DNA from: JAQBVV01 sp965249205
GTDB taxonomy: Bacteria > Acidobacteriota > Vicinamibacteria > Vicinamibacterales > UBA2999
Assembly: GCA_965249205.1 (NCBI GenBank)
Contig: CBDFLL010000001.1
Span: forward strand, 1-64,000
Direction of reading: 5' to 3'
DNA: 64,000 nucleotides
The notes below the pieces were generated by a model, which searched no databases, was not told the DNA's origin, and saw nothing but the letters and a program-made list of their open reading frames with translations. Made by a program: the position numbers and the translations under genes. Shown piece by piece: positions 42,165-51,488 of the stretch (positions are counted from its first letter, which is position 1; each line of letters opens with the position of its first letter).

Positions 42165-43459
42165 CAGGCTGCTGAAGAACCCGGGTGATCGGGCCGTTTT
42201 CTAAGGATCATGCGAGTCACCACCGACCGACAACGGTGCGCACGGCTGTGCGCTGGCCCCGATCAAGGGGCCGGCGACACGCGCGGCCGGTGATCAGGGA
42301 CACCTCGCCTCCAGATTCCGCAGCCGGACCAAGTTATAGACCGTGGCGGCGAAGGTAAGCTGCCAATCCACGAGGGCGACACCGCGATGCCGGAGTTTGC
42401 GCAAGCCGCCGACGGTCTTCATCCAGCCAAAGACCTGTTCTACGAGTTTCCGTTTCCGCTGACTGACGTGATAGCCCGCATGCCGCGTGGTCCGGCCATC
42501 GATCGCACTCCAGCGGACCTTCTGAGCAACGTGGGGCGTGACGGCCCGGATACGGACAGCGGCCACAAAGCTTGCCACATCGTAGCCCTTGTCCGCCCCG
42601 ACCGTGCTGCCCGGCGGCGCGCTGGCCTCCAGCAACAGCGCCGCTGCCTCGCGTTCGGCGGTCCCCGTCGCGTGAGTCGCGCAGACGTTGGCGACAAGTC
42701 CCTGTCGATTGTCCAGCAGCACGTGGCCCAGATACGCCAGCTTGGCTTCCTTCCCCTGGCCCTTCCGAGGCAGCATCGCCTCCGGATCGGTCGTCGACTG
42801 GTGCGTGTCGTTGCGCCGCCGCTCCCCGTGGAAGTTGACCGTGGGATTCCCGGGGTCATCGGGCGGGTCGCTCTCCGCCGCGTCCCGGCACCGAAAGCTC
42901 TTCAGGCTGGCCCACGCTTCCAATTGGGTCCCATCCACAGTGAAGTGTTCGTCCGAGAGCAGCCCGGCCGCCCGCGCGTGGGCCTGCACCGCATCAAAGA
43001 AGGCGGCCGCGAGATCGCCCGCCAGCAGCCGGTCGCGATTCTTGGTAAACGTGGTGGGATGCCAAACCGGGTCGTCCAAATTCAAGCCCACGAACCAGCG
43101 GAACAGCAGGTTGTAATTGAGCTCTTCCATCAGCAGCCGCTCGCTCCGCACCGTGTAGAGCACCTGCAGCAACAACGCGCGCAGCAGCTGTTCCGGCGGG
43201 ATCGACGGACGCCCTGTGTTGGCGTACAGGCCGGCGAACCTGCGCGACATCGTTCTCAGCGCTTCGTCCGTCAGCGCGCGAACCGCGCGGAGCGGATGGT
43301 CGGCTGGCACGCGCTGTTCCGGCGACAGGTAGCTGAACATGTGAGTGCTTTGCTCATCGTGTCCGCGCATGATGGGGCTCCCTTCAGCGGTGTTGGGAGC
43401 ATGGTAGTACGCCGGGATCGATCTGTCGATCCCATTTCACGGAGTTTTTCAGCAGCCTG
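42165..43459 (-). mobile_element. IS5-family insertion sequence, copy 2
   Basis: This is the same 1295-bp element as at 26695-27989, in the same orientation. It has the same inverted repeats and is flanked by CTAG at 42161-42164 and 43460-43463. Every translated frame compared matches the first copy exactly, implying recent transposition or a duplicated assembly segment. The outside sequences differ from those of copy 1, which supports two independent insertions. Confidence 0.92.
42294..43370 (-). CDS. IS5-family DDE transposase (copy 2)
   Basis: This 358-residue protein is identical to the copy 1 transposase, with D146, D260 and E311 as the catalytic triad. It is intact. It is the downstream member of a pair of direct repeats enclosing about 14.2 kb of mostly housekeeping genes. 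Confidence 0.93.
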   Translation of the reverse strand: MRGHDEQSTHMFSYLSPEQRVPADHPLRAVRALTDEALRTMSRRFAGLYANTGRPSIPPEQLLRALLLQVLYTVRSERLLMEELNYNLLFRWFVGLNLDDPVWHPTTFTKNRDRLLAGDLAAAFFDAVQAHARAAGLLSDEHFTVDGTQLEAWASLKSFRCRDAAESDPPDDPGNPTVNFHGERRRNDTHQSTTDPEAMLPRKGQGKEAKLAYLGHVLLDNRQGLVANVCATHATGTAEREAAALLLEASAPPGSTVGADKGYDVASFVAAVRIRAVTPHVAQKVRWSAIDGRTTRHAGYHVSQRKRKLVEQVFGWMKTVGGLRKLRHRGVALVDWQLTFAATVYNLVRLRNLEARCP

Positions 43460-43534
43460 CTAGATCAGCGGCACCAGTACGACGCCCCCCGTTTCCAGTA
43501 GCAGCCGCGTGTTCCGGCGACTTTTCGCCTCTTC

Positions 43535-44953
43535 CTAGAACAGCGGTGCCGGCGGAGACGATGGCACACCGAGCTTGCGCTCGATACGCGCAAGGCGGTG
43601 ATGTACGGCTCGTACACGCGTGGTACTGGCGTCGAACGTGAGCGCCTGCATCGCGAAGTGTCGTGCCGCACTGAGGTCCCGCAGACGGTGCTCATGGTGC
43701 ACGGCCAGCGCCTCGGAGGCCTGCCGAGCGATCGGTGCCGGACAGCGGGGCAAGGCGAGCACGCGCCGCCACGTGTCGGCGGCCTCCGGGTACCGCCGCT
43801 CGCGCCGACACAGCACTCCGTATGCGCGCAGTGCTTCGGCACAGGTAGGCGGGTCGACATCCGTGTACGGTACGACCACGGGATCCGCACCCGCCGCGCG
43901 GGCGTAACACGCGCGTGCCTCGCCGAGCATGCCGGCACGTTCGAAGAGCTGCCCCAGGCCGAGCGCCTCGCGCGCCGTGCGCGCGCCGGCTGCGCCCTCT
44001 TTCAAGCGGTTCGCTGCCGTGGCGGTCAACATCGCGAGGGCGAGCAGGTCAAGGCGATTGTGCTCCAGTACGCGTTCGAGCGGTCGCGTCTCGCCGGTCC
44101 TGACGTAGTGAAAATAGCGTGACGGGATCTCGAACCCGGGTACATCTCCATCCCTCACGTGGCCCAGCACTGTCTTCTCGACGTGCGTAAGAGTGCATGG
44201 AACCGCGCTCTGTCGTTCACCGGCCCCCATCGAAGACTGGGTCTCAGCTGAAGACCGCCACAGCCGGCGTGCAGGATGCAGCATGTCGAGATGCGGCAGA
44301 CCGCTGTCGCACGCAGGCAATCGATGAAACAGGAGGCGGGTGTCACTCAGCGGCAGATCGAAACTCTTGCCGTTGTATGTCACCAGCGCGCCGAAGGCGC
44401 CCATCGTGTCGGCAACGTCTTCCAGTAGCGCACGCTCGGCCGCGTAGCTGCTGAGGAAGAACTGCCTAACCCGAAACGCAGGCCCGTCAAACCACCCGCA
44501 CCCCACGAGAAATGCGTACGTTCCCGCGCCACCTCCTAACCCCGTGGTCTCCAGGTCAAAGAACATGACCGGGCCCCGCAATGCGTTCGCGGCCCGGTCG
44601 CCCGACAGCAGCAGGCCCGCCCGTGGCCACAGCCCATCGGTGCCTGGCAGGCAGTCGGCCACCGCCACCCGGCCGAGACAATGCCCGGCAGGATACTGCC
44701 GATCGATCACCAGGTAGCGAGGTTGGGTCGCTCGGCGACCCGGCACACCAGCGCTGGCTGAAGGATCCGCTGACGCGGACCCTCCACGCGCCTCGCGCCA
44801 CTCACCTCCAAGAACCTCGGCGGCACGATCGGCATTCGCTCTGTTCGCCGACGCGTCCCCGGTAGCAGCCGCACCAACCGCGCCAAATGGTGGGACCGGA
44901 GCGACAGAGTCGTGTGGGCGCACGACGGCACGAAGCCGATCCGCGAGATTCAT
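43535..44953 (-). CDS. mrfB: MrfB-like DEDDh exonuclease with TPR region
   Basis: This 472-residue protein is read from ATG 44953, which overlaps the helicase stop by 4 bases. The RNase H-like exonuclease domain has VMFFDLETTGLGGGAGTYAF (D133 and E135), LVTYNGKSFDLPLSDTR and LEHNRLDLLALAML for the later acidic motifs. The C-terminal third is helical and TPR-like (EALRAYGVLCRRERRYPEA). This matches B. subtilis YprB/MrfB, which works with MrfA in excision of mitomycin-type DNA damage. The adjacent helicase is the expected partner. Residues 30-75 are a low-complexity Ala/Asp/Arg segment. Confidence 0.83.
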   Translation of the reverse strand: MNLADRLRAVVRPHDSVAPVPPFGAVGAAATGDASANRANADRAAEVLGGEWREARGGSASADPSASAGVPGRRATQPRYLVIDRQYPAGHCLGRVAVADCLPGTDGLWPRAGLLLSGDRAANALRGPVMFFDLETTGLGGGAGTYAFLVGCGWFDGPAFRVRQFFLSSYAAERALLEDVADTMGAFGALVTYNGKSFDLPLSDTRLLFHRLPACDSGLPHLDMLHPARRLWRSSAETQSSMGAGERQSAVPCTLTHVEKTVLGHVRDGDVPGFEIPSRYFHYVRTGETRPLERVLEHNRLDLLALAMLTATAANRLKEGAAGARTAREALGLGQLFERAGMLGEARACYARAAGADPVVVPYTDVDPPTCAEALRAYGVLCRRERRYPEAADTWRRVLALPRCPAPIARQASEALAVHHEHRLRDLSAARHFAMQALTFDASTTRVRAVHHRLARIERKLGVPSSPPAPLF

Positions 44954-47550
44954 GCCACGCCCACCTGGGTCGCTGCCTGCGCCGTGATCTGATCGAGGAT
45001 GCGCAGGGCCGCGACCTTGGCCAGCGGACCCGTGTTCCCGATCGGACCTACGCAGGTTGGGCATCCCCGCTCGCATTCACAGCCCGCGATCAACTCGCGC
45101 GTGCGCGCCAATAACTCAACGTGCATCCGGAACAGCGGCTCACTGAAACCGATCCCTCCGGGGTAGTTGTCGTAGATGAACACGCGCGGCTCGTCAGAAA
45201 GCAGCATCGAGCCCGACGCGCGCCCCCCGACCTGTCCCTCACTCCGAAACACTCCGGCGCCGCGGTTCAAGTCCGTGTCCTCCGCGTGCTGACCACCCCC
45301 GAGCGAAATGCCAATGTCCTGACGATCGCACATCAGGAGCAGCTGCGCCACCTGCCGCATCGCAAACGACAGTCCAACGACGCCATCGCGTCGATCGTCG
45401 GGGGCGTAGGGCAATGCGGCCATCACCGTGCTCGGCACTGTCAACCAGTACGCCGTGGTGTGCATCTCCTGCTCGGGTAGGTCCAGTTCTCCTGAACCAA
45501 CGTTCTCATTGGTGTAGAACTTGATCTTTTTGAAGCCAACCACCCGTGATGAGACGTGGACTTCCCCGTGAGCGCTTGTCTCCGCGACGTTCGCGACGCG
45601 TCGGTCAGGTTCATCAGACTCCGCCACGAAGGTTGCGCCCACTGAGCCCGATCCAACCTCGAAGGTGTCGAGCACGGTGACCTTGGTGTGCGTAATCGCG
45701 TCGGTGTAATAGTCGCAGTCGATCCTTCGAACAAACGCCTTCCGTCCCTCGAAATCAAGGCGCTCGACCTGGTAGAGCGTGCCCTCCACGAGATAGATGG
45801 CCTTTTCATGCAAGGTAGCGGGGCCGCTCGTAAAGCTGGTTTCACCGATGACGTCAGCGCCTCGTGTACGATCCACGACCACGAAATTATCTGAAGACAC
45901 GGATCGGAGACCGACGGCATCAGCGGGGTACGACTCGCTCGTCCACTGCCACTGCCCCTCCTCATCAGTCCCCACACCAGGGCTGGACCCTGCGGTGCTG
46001 TGCACCAGGCCACTCTCGGCGAGGATGTGGAGTACTTCCTGCACGTCCTGAGCACCGAACGCTTCGGAGGTGCCAAAGGGCAGTTCGAACGCTGCGCACT
46101 TTACATGATCGACCAGGATATGCAGATTGTCGGCGTCGACGAGCGCACGCTCTGGCGACGCGTCGAAAAAATACGCGGGATGCCTGACCACAAACTGATC
46201 GATCGGCGCGCTGCTCGCCACAAGCACCGCGGCTGATCGGCCACTGCGACGTCCCGCGCGCCCGGCTCGCTGCCACGTCGCCGCGATCGTGCCGGGATAC
46301 CCGGCCATGACACAGACGTCGAGCGCGCCGATATCAATCCCTAGTTCCAGCGCGCTGGTCGAGACCACGGCACGCACGCTGCCTTCGCGAAGACCCTGTT
46401 CGATCTCCCTGCGCCGCTTCGGCAGATAGCCTCCCCTATAGCCGCGAATCTGTTCGCGCGTGCCCGCAGAGCCCTCGAAGTCCTCCTTGAGATACGTCGT
46501 CAGTATTTCGGTCGAGAGGCGACTCTGGGCGAATACGATCAGTTGCAGCCCTCGCTTGAGAAACTCGCCGGTGATGCGCCGAGTTTCACTCAGATACGAG
46601 CGTCGAATCCCAAGCTGCTGATTGACCACAGGGGGGTTGACGAAGAGAAAGACCTTTTCGCCCCGCGGTGCGCCGTTTTCTGACACGAGCTCGAAGGGCT
46701 CCTCCACCAGCGACTCGGCAAGCTCGCGCGGATTGGCGATCGTCGCCGAAGAGCAAATAAATGTGGGATTCGAGCCGTAGTGGCGGCAGATCCGTCGCAG
46801 CCGCCGGAGCACGTTCGTCAGGTGGCTACCGAAGACCCCGCGATAGGCATGCAGCTCGTCGATGACGACGTACCGGAGATTCTCGAAGAGCTTGGCCCAT
46901 CGGGGATGGTGGGGCAGGATGCCCGAATGAATCATGTCCGGGTTGCTGAGTACGATGTGCGCCCGGCTTCGGATCGCACGCCTGGCGTCCTGCGGTGTAT
47001 CACCGTCATACGTGAATACGCCGATCGGTGACTCGTCCTCCGATAGCGCGTGCGCGAGTTCGTGCAACTCGGCCAGCTGATCCTGCGCGAGCGCCTTCGT
47101 CGGAAACAAGTACAGCGCGCGCGCCGAGGGGTCACGCAGGATCGTGCTGAGCACAGGCGCGTTGTAGCAGAGGGTCTTTCCAGACGCTGTGGGTGTGGTG
47201 ACCACGACGTTTCGGCGAGCCAATGCATGCGCGACTGCCGCAGTCTGATGTGTGTAGAGCTGCTCGATACCGCGGGCGTTGAGCACGCTGCGCAGCCGCG
47301 CATCCACACCCGCGGGGCTCGGGGCGTACGAGGCGGAGCGCGCCTGAAGCACTCGGACGGCGGTCACCCAGGCCTCAGGCGTGTCCGGACGTTCGGAGAT
47401 ACCCCCTGTCAGCCGCTCCAGAACCGTCTGCAGCTCTCGATCCCCGCCACGCTGGGTTCTCCCCCACCGGGCGGGGCTAGACGCGTCACCCTCGTGCTGG
47501 GGCAACAACGACATTTCGCGTGCGCGGGCGGACCGGCTCTCCGGCGGCAT
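44950..47550 (-). CDS. mrfA: MrfA-like DEAD/DEAH helicase with DUF1998
   Basis: This is an 866-residue SF2 helicase from ATG 47550; the frame opens 20 codons earlier. Motif I is TPTASGKTLCYNAP, motif II VIDELHAYRG, motif III CSSATIANP, and motif VI QRAGRAGRRSG. The C-terminal DUF1998 region ends with a four-cysteine cluster (GCECERGCPTCVGPIGNTG). This is the YprA/MrfA layout, a DNA-repair helicase that pairs with MrfB. Function as mitomycin-damage repair is established for the Bacillus proteins and inferred here. Confidence 0.86.
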   Translation of the reverse strand: MPPESRSARAREMSLLPQHEGDASSPARWGRTQRGGDRELQTVLERLTGGISERPDTPEAWVTAVRVLQARSASYAPSPAGVDARLRSVLNARGIEQLYTHQTAAVAHALARRNVVVTTPTASGKTLCYNAPVLSTILRDPSARALYLFPTKALAQDQLAELHELAHALSEDESPIGVFTYDGDTPQDARRAIRSRAHIVLSNPDMIHSGILPHHPRWAKLFENLRYVVIDELHAYRGVFGSHLTNVLRRLRRICRHYGSNPTFICSSATIANPRELAESLVEEPFELVSENGAPRGEKVFLFVNPPVVNQQLGIRRSYLSETRRITGEFLKRGLQLIVFAQSRLSTEILTTYLKEDFEGSAGTREQIRGYRGGYLPKRRREIEQGLREGSVRAVVSTSALELGIDIGALDVCVMAGYPGTIAATWQRAGRAGRRSGRSAAVLVASSAPIDQFVVRHPAYFFDASPERALVDADNLHILVDHVKCAAFELPFGTSEAFGAQDVQEVLHILAESGLVHSTAGSSPGVGTDEEGQWQWTSESYPADAVGLRSVSSDNFVVVDRTRGADVIGETSFTSGPATLHEKAIYLVEGTLYQVERLDFEGRKAFVRRIDCDYYTDAITHTKVTVLDTFEVGSGSVGATFVAESDEPDRRVANVAETSAHGEVHVSSRVVGFKKIKFYTNENVGSGELDLPEQEMHTTAYWLTVPSTVMAALPYAPDDRRDGVVGLSFAMRQVAQLLLMCDRQDIGISLGGGQHAEDTDLNRGAGVFRSEGQVGGRASGSMLLSDEPRVFIYDNYPGGIGFSEPLFRMHVELLARTRELIAGCECERGCPTCVGPIGNTGPLAKVAALRILDQITAQAATQVGVA

Positions 47551-47672
47551 GGCTCGGATGATGGTAAGCGCAATAAAGGCGAAGGTCCAGCCTGAAAATG
47601 CAGTATCCATGGGGTTTTGAGGTTTCGAAGAGCGAGCCAGGCGGCCTGCGCGATGAGATACGCTATCCGCCC

Positions 47673-49007
47673 ATGCTCGCGGATCTGCCAGCGACTCGTC
47701 AGCTTCCCCGCCGCCTCCGCTTCTGGGGCTCGGTCGGCATCGTCGTCGGCATCACCATCGGCTCCGGCATCTTCCGAACTCCCGCATCGATCGCCGCCCG
47801 TGTGCCAGACCCAACGCTCATGCTTGGCGTGTGGATCGCCGGGGGGTTGATCTCGTTGTGCGGGGCCCTGTCCGTGGCAGAACTGGCGGCGTCGCTGCCC
47901 CATACCGGCGGCTGGTACGTCTACCTCCGTGAAGGATGGGGCCGGCTCGCCGGGTTCTTGTTCGGCTGGTCGGAACTCGTCCTGATCAGGGCCTCGGCGA
48001 CCGCGGCCATCTCAAAAGTGTTCAGCGAGTATCTCCTCCGCTCGATGGGCTATGAGCCGACGAGCATCGGCACCGTGACCGACCTGGTCGCCGCGGGCGC
48101 CGTGCTCTGCGCCGGCGTCATCAACATTCGCGGCGTTCACGTCGGTGCCGCGGTGGTGGGGGCGTCGAGTGTGGCCAAATTCGCAGCGCTGGCGTTTCTG
48201 GTGTTGGCGTCGTTTGCGCTGGGCGGTGGAGCAGGCGCGTCAGTGGCCAACTTCGCCGCCGTCTCGGCACCCGTCGATCCGGGCATTCTGGGCCTCGCGC
48301 TCATCTCCGTGTTGTGGGCGTACGACGGGTTCGCGGATCTGTCATTCGCAGCGGGAGAAGTGGCCGACCCGCAGCGCACCCTGCCGCGCGCGATCGTCGT
48401 CGGCACACTGGCGATTGTCGGCATCTACCTCGCCGTCAACGCCGCCTATCTGTACGTGAGCCCTGTCGACACGATCGCGGCATCACCACTGATTGCCGCC
48501 GATACTATGCAGGCCCTGTTCGGGCAACTCGGCGTAGCGTTTGTGTCGGTCGTCGTGACCGTCTCAACCTTTGGTGCGCTGATGGCCGTCATGCTGTCGG
48601 CCCCTCGTGTCTTCTTCGCGATGGCCGACGACAAGCTGTTCTTCCCGGTTGTCGCACGGGTGCATCCCCGCTATCACACGCCGTACGTGGCCATCGCGCT
48701 GGCAACAGCTCTTGGCGTGCTGTTTGTCCTGACGCGCACCTTCGAGCAGCTGGCTGACACGTTTGTGCTGTCCGTTTGGCCGTTCTATGGACTGGCCATC
48801 GCCGGACTCTACCGACTACGCCGGATGCGGCCTGCACTTCCGCGCCCGTACACAGTGCCAGGTTATCCGGTCGTACCGGCGGTGTTCATCGCGGCGGTTG
48901 TGTATCTGGTAGGAAGCGCGTTGATCGCCGATCCGCTCTGGACAGGCGTGACGTTCGCGATCGTCCTGGCGGGAATACCCGTGTACTACGCCGCCTTCCA
49001 GCGGTAA
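47673..49007 (+). CDS. APC family amino acid permease
   Basis: This is a 444-residue membrane transporter. The start VGIVVGITIGSGIFRTPASI is the APC helix-1 signature. About twelve hydrophobic segments follow, including GALSVAELAASLPHTGGWYVY and LISVLWAYDGFADLSFAAGEV. ATG 47673 gives a normal N-terminus; an in-frame earlier start at 47598 would be a poor fit. It is divergent from mrfA across about 120 bases. The substrate is an amino acid by family, not more precisely known. Confidence 0.88.
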   Translation: MLADLPATRQLPRRLRFWGSVGIVVGITIGSGIFRTPASIAARVPDPTLMLGVWIAGGLISLCGALSVAELAASLPHTGGWYVYLREGWGRLAGFLFGWSELVLIRASATAAISKVFSEYLLRSMGYEPTSIGTVTDLVAAGAVLCAGVINIRGVHVGAAVVGASSVAKFAALAFLVLASFALGGGAGASVANFAAVSAPVDPGILGLALISVLWAYDGFADLSFAAGEVADPQRTLPRAIVVGTLAIVGIYLAVNAAYLYVSPVDTIAASPLIAADTMQALFGQLGVAFVSVVVTVSTFGALMAVMLSAPRVFFAMADDKLFFPVVARVHPRYHTPYVAIALATALGVLFVLTRTFEQLADTFVLSVWPFYGLAIAGLYRLRRMRPALPRPYTVPGYPVVPAVFIAAVVYLVGSALIADPLWTGVTFAIVLAGIPVYYAAFQR

Positions 49008-49090
49008 ACATCAACGGACATGAGGTGTGGCACCTCGAGCGCAAACGGTAGTCAGGCGCCAGCCGCGACGCGAGCCATGAGGTTCGCCTG

Positions 49091-49867
49091 CTAGAAACCT
49101 CTACTCTGGCACCCGTCGACAACGATTGACGTGCCACTGATCCAACTGGCACGCGCCGAGCAGAGAAACGCGACGACATCCCCCACTTCCTCTGGTCTGC
49201 CAAGGCGACCGAACGGAAGCTCGCGCGTGATGAACTCAGCCAAACCCTCGGGATCCGACTGCTGGCGCCGCCACCACGACCCACCCTCGAAAAGAATGGA
49301 TCCTGGCGAGACGCTGTTCACACGAATATTGCTTGGCGCCAGCTGCTGCGCGAGTGATTTCGCAAGACTGATATCGGCGGCCTTCATGGCGTTGTAGGTC
49401 ATGCGCCCACCTGCTTCGCGGCCGAAAATGGACGCGATGATCACGATGGCGCCACCGCCACGCCGTTGCATGTGTGGCACTGCGGCCTTCGACGCCCGCA
49501 CGGCCGGAAGCAGCGTGTGGTCGAACGCGTCCTGCCACTGCTCGTCGGATGTCTCGAGAAGCGCTCCGCCCCCTGCCATGCCAACGTTGTTGACCAGAAT
49601 ATCGATACCTCCGAAGGCCTCTACCGCCCGTTCGATCGCCGACTGGGCACCCTCGGCCTGCGCGACGTCAGCGACGACGTGCACAACCCGTCCGGCCTCC
49701 CCTGCTACCGCCGCGACCTCGCTCACCGCATCGCGAAGACGTTGCTCGCCACGCGCGCACAGGCAGACGCGGCATCCCTCGGCCGCGAGCGATTTCGCCG
49801 TTGCCAGTCCGAGTCCGCGACTAGAACCCGTCACAACGGCAACCTTGTCTCTGAGTCCGCAATCCAT
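49091..49867 (-). CDS. Short-chain dehydrogenase/reductase (FabG-like)
   Basis: This 258-residue SDR from ATG 49867 begins MDCGLRDKVAVVTGSSRGLG; upstream starts at 49882 and 49909 only add a non-conserved leader. ILVNNVGMAGGG, IVIIASIFG and Y-x3-K in MTYNAMKAADISL are the catalytic features. VNSVSPGSILFEGG and WISGTSIVVDGCQSRGF complete the family C-terminus. The substrate is unknown. It is a single-gene unit between the permease and the transhydrogenase operon. Confidence 0.87.
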   Translation of the reverse strand: MDCGLRDKVAVVTGSSRGLGLATAKSLAAEGCRVCLCARGEQRLRDAVSEVAAVAGEAGRVVHVVADVAQAEGAQSAIERAVEAFGGIDILVNNVGMAGGGALLETSDEQWQDAFDHTLLPAVRASKAAVPHMQRRGGGAIVIIASIFGREAGGRMTYNAMKAADISLAKSLAQQLAPSNIRVNSVSPGSILFEGGSWWRRQQSDPEGLAEFITRELPFGRLGRPEEVGDVVAFLCSARASWISGTSIVVDGCQSRGF

Positions 49868-50039
49868 AGGATCCCTGATCATATCCGCTGGCGGCCGTAG
49901 GGACCCCACACGGTAAGCATTTGAAATCGGGGCGAGATGAGTCAGAATCTCAAGAGGCGTGAGGAAGGCCCTCTGATCTCCACGTACGCGGGTCGCCGCG
50001 ACACGTTGCGGCTCGTCGTCCGATAGGAACCCACTTCAT

Positions 50040-51182
50040 ATGCACATCGGTATTCCCGCCGAAGTCCGGCCTGGTGAGACTCGCGTTGCCGCCACGCCAG
50101 AGACAGTTCGGAAACTTGCGAACACCGGCCTCCATACGGTGCGTGTCCAGGCAAACGCCGGCGTGGCCGCCAGTATTCCGGACGCCGAATTCGAAGCCGC
50201 CGGTGCCGCCATCTCGGCCTCCGGCGCTGATATCTACACGCAGTCCGATATCGTCCTGAAAGTGCGGGGACCAGAGGCTGCCGAGTTGCCGCTGCTACGG
50301 CGCGGTTCGGTGCTGGTCGGGCTGCTCAGGCCGCACGACGATGCAGCCATCGACCGGCTTGCGAAAACAGGTGTCACGGCATTCGCGATGGAGTCGATGC
50401 CGCGCACGACGCGTGCACAATCGATGGACGTCCTGTCGTCCCAGGCGAACATCGCGGGCTACAAGGCCGTCCTCGTTGCAGCGAGCGAGTATGCCCGGTT
50501 CATGCCAATGCTCATGACGGCGGCTGGTACCGTGAAAGCCGCGAGGGTGCTGGTACTCGGCGCCGGCGTCGCAGGCCTGCAGGCGATTGCGACGGCCAAA
50601 CGACTCGGGGCCGTCGTCGAAGCGTTCGACGTGCGCCCGGCGGTCAAAGAGCAAGTGCAATCACTCGGTGCAAAGTTTGTCGAGGTGGAGGCCTCGGAGG
50701 CCGAGAAGACCGCTCTCGCCACGGCCGGCGGCTACGCCCGCGAAATGAGCGACGACTACAAGCAACGACAATCTGCGTTGATCGACGAACGGGCCGTCGT
50801 CGCTGACATTGTCATCACCACCGCACTCGTGCCTGGCCGGCGTGCGCCGCTGTTGGTGCGAGAGGAGACCTTGCAGCGTATGAAGCCGGGATCGGTCATC
50901 GTCGATCTGGCCGCCGAACATGGAGGCAACTGCGCGCTCACGGAACCCGATCGTGTCACCGTGGCGCATGGGGTCGTGCTCATCGGGCACCGCAACCTCC
51001 CGGCGATGGTGGCGGCCGATGCCAGCGCCCTCTATGCGCGGAATCTGCTGAGTTTCGTCACGCTGCTGATCGACCCGGCGACCGGCGGTTTGACGATCGA
51101 CCGGTCCGACGACATCGTCGATGCATCGCTGGTCTGCCTCGACGGCGCCGCGGTGCGAACACCTGAGGCCTCACACACATGA
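50040..51182 (+). CDS. pntAA: NAD(P) transhydrogenase subunit alpha part 1
   Basis: This 380-residue NAD(H)-binding domain I of proton-translocating transhydrogenase begins MHIGIPAEVRPGETRVAATP. It carries RAQSMDVLSSQANIAGYKAV and VLVLGAGVAGLQAIATAKRL, the dinucleotide site. DYKQRQSALIDERAVVADIV and PGSVIVDLAAEHGGNCALTE are conserved. The three-gene split (AA, AB, B) is common outside enterobacteria. It overlaps pntAB by 4 bases. Confidence 0.94.
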   Translation: MHIGIPAEVRPGETRVAATPETVRKLANTGLHTVRVQANAGVAASIPDAEFEAAGAAISASGADIYTQSDIVLKVRGPEAAELPLLRRGSVLVGLLRPHDDAAIDRLAKTGVTAFAMESMPRTTRAQSMDVLSSQANIAGYKAVLVAASEYARFMPMLMTAAGTVKAARVLVLGAGVAGLQAIATAKRLGAVVEAFDVRPAVKEQVQSLGAKFVEVEASEAEKTALATAGGYAREMSDDYKQRQSALIDERAVVADIVITTALVPGRRAPLLVREETLQRMKPGSVIVDLAAEHGGNCALTEPDRVTVAHGVVLIGHRNLPAMVAADASALYARNLLSFVTLLIDPATGGLTIDRSDDIVDASLVCLDGAAVRTPEASHT

Positions 51183-51484
51183 CCGAACTCGTCGACCCCA
51201 CGATTGCGAACATCACCGTTTTCGTCCTGGCGATTTTCGTGGGCTATCACGTCGTCTGGAACGTCACGCCAGCGTTGCATACGCCGCTGATGAGCGTCAC
51301 CAACGCGATCAGCTCCGTCGTGATCGTCGGCGCAATCATCGCGGCGGGGCCAGGCACGCTGGGCCTTGGGGCCATGCTCGGTGCGATTGCGGTCGGACTC
51401 GCGGCCATCAACACCGTCGGCGGATTCATGGTCAGCCAGCGCATGCTCGCGATGTTCAAGAAGGAACAGAAGGGGAAACAGTAG
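51179..51484 (+). CDS. pntAB: NAD(P) transhydrogenase subunit alpha part 2
   Basis: This 101-residue membrane component (PNTB_4TM) has four hydrophobic helices: ITVFVLAIFVGYHVVWNV, HTPLMSVTNAISSVVIVGA, LGLGAMLGAIAVGLAAINT and a final amphipathic segment. HTPLMSVTNAISS is the family fingerprint. With PntB it forms the proton channel. It starts in the pntAA stop overlap and ends 4 bases before pntB. Confidence 0.94.
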   Translation: MTELVDPTIANITVFVLAIFVGYHVVWNVTPALHTPLMSVTNAISSVVIVGAIIAAGPGTLGLGAMLGAIAVGLAAINTVGGFMVSQRMLAMFKKEQKGKQ

Positions 51485-51488
51485 CGCG

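Noticed and set aside
26691..43463. A composite transposon formed by the two IS copies
   Set aside because: The enclosed DNA is mainly core housekeeping genes (tig to rho), so independent insertions are more likely.
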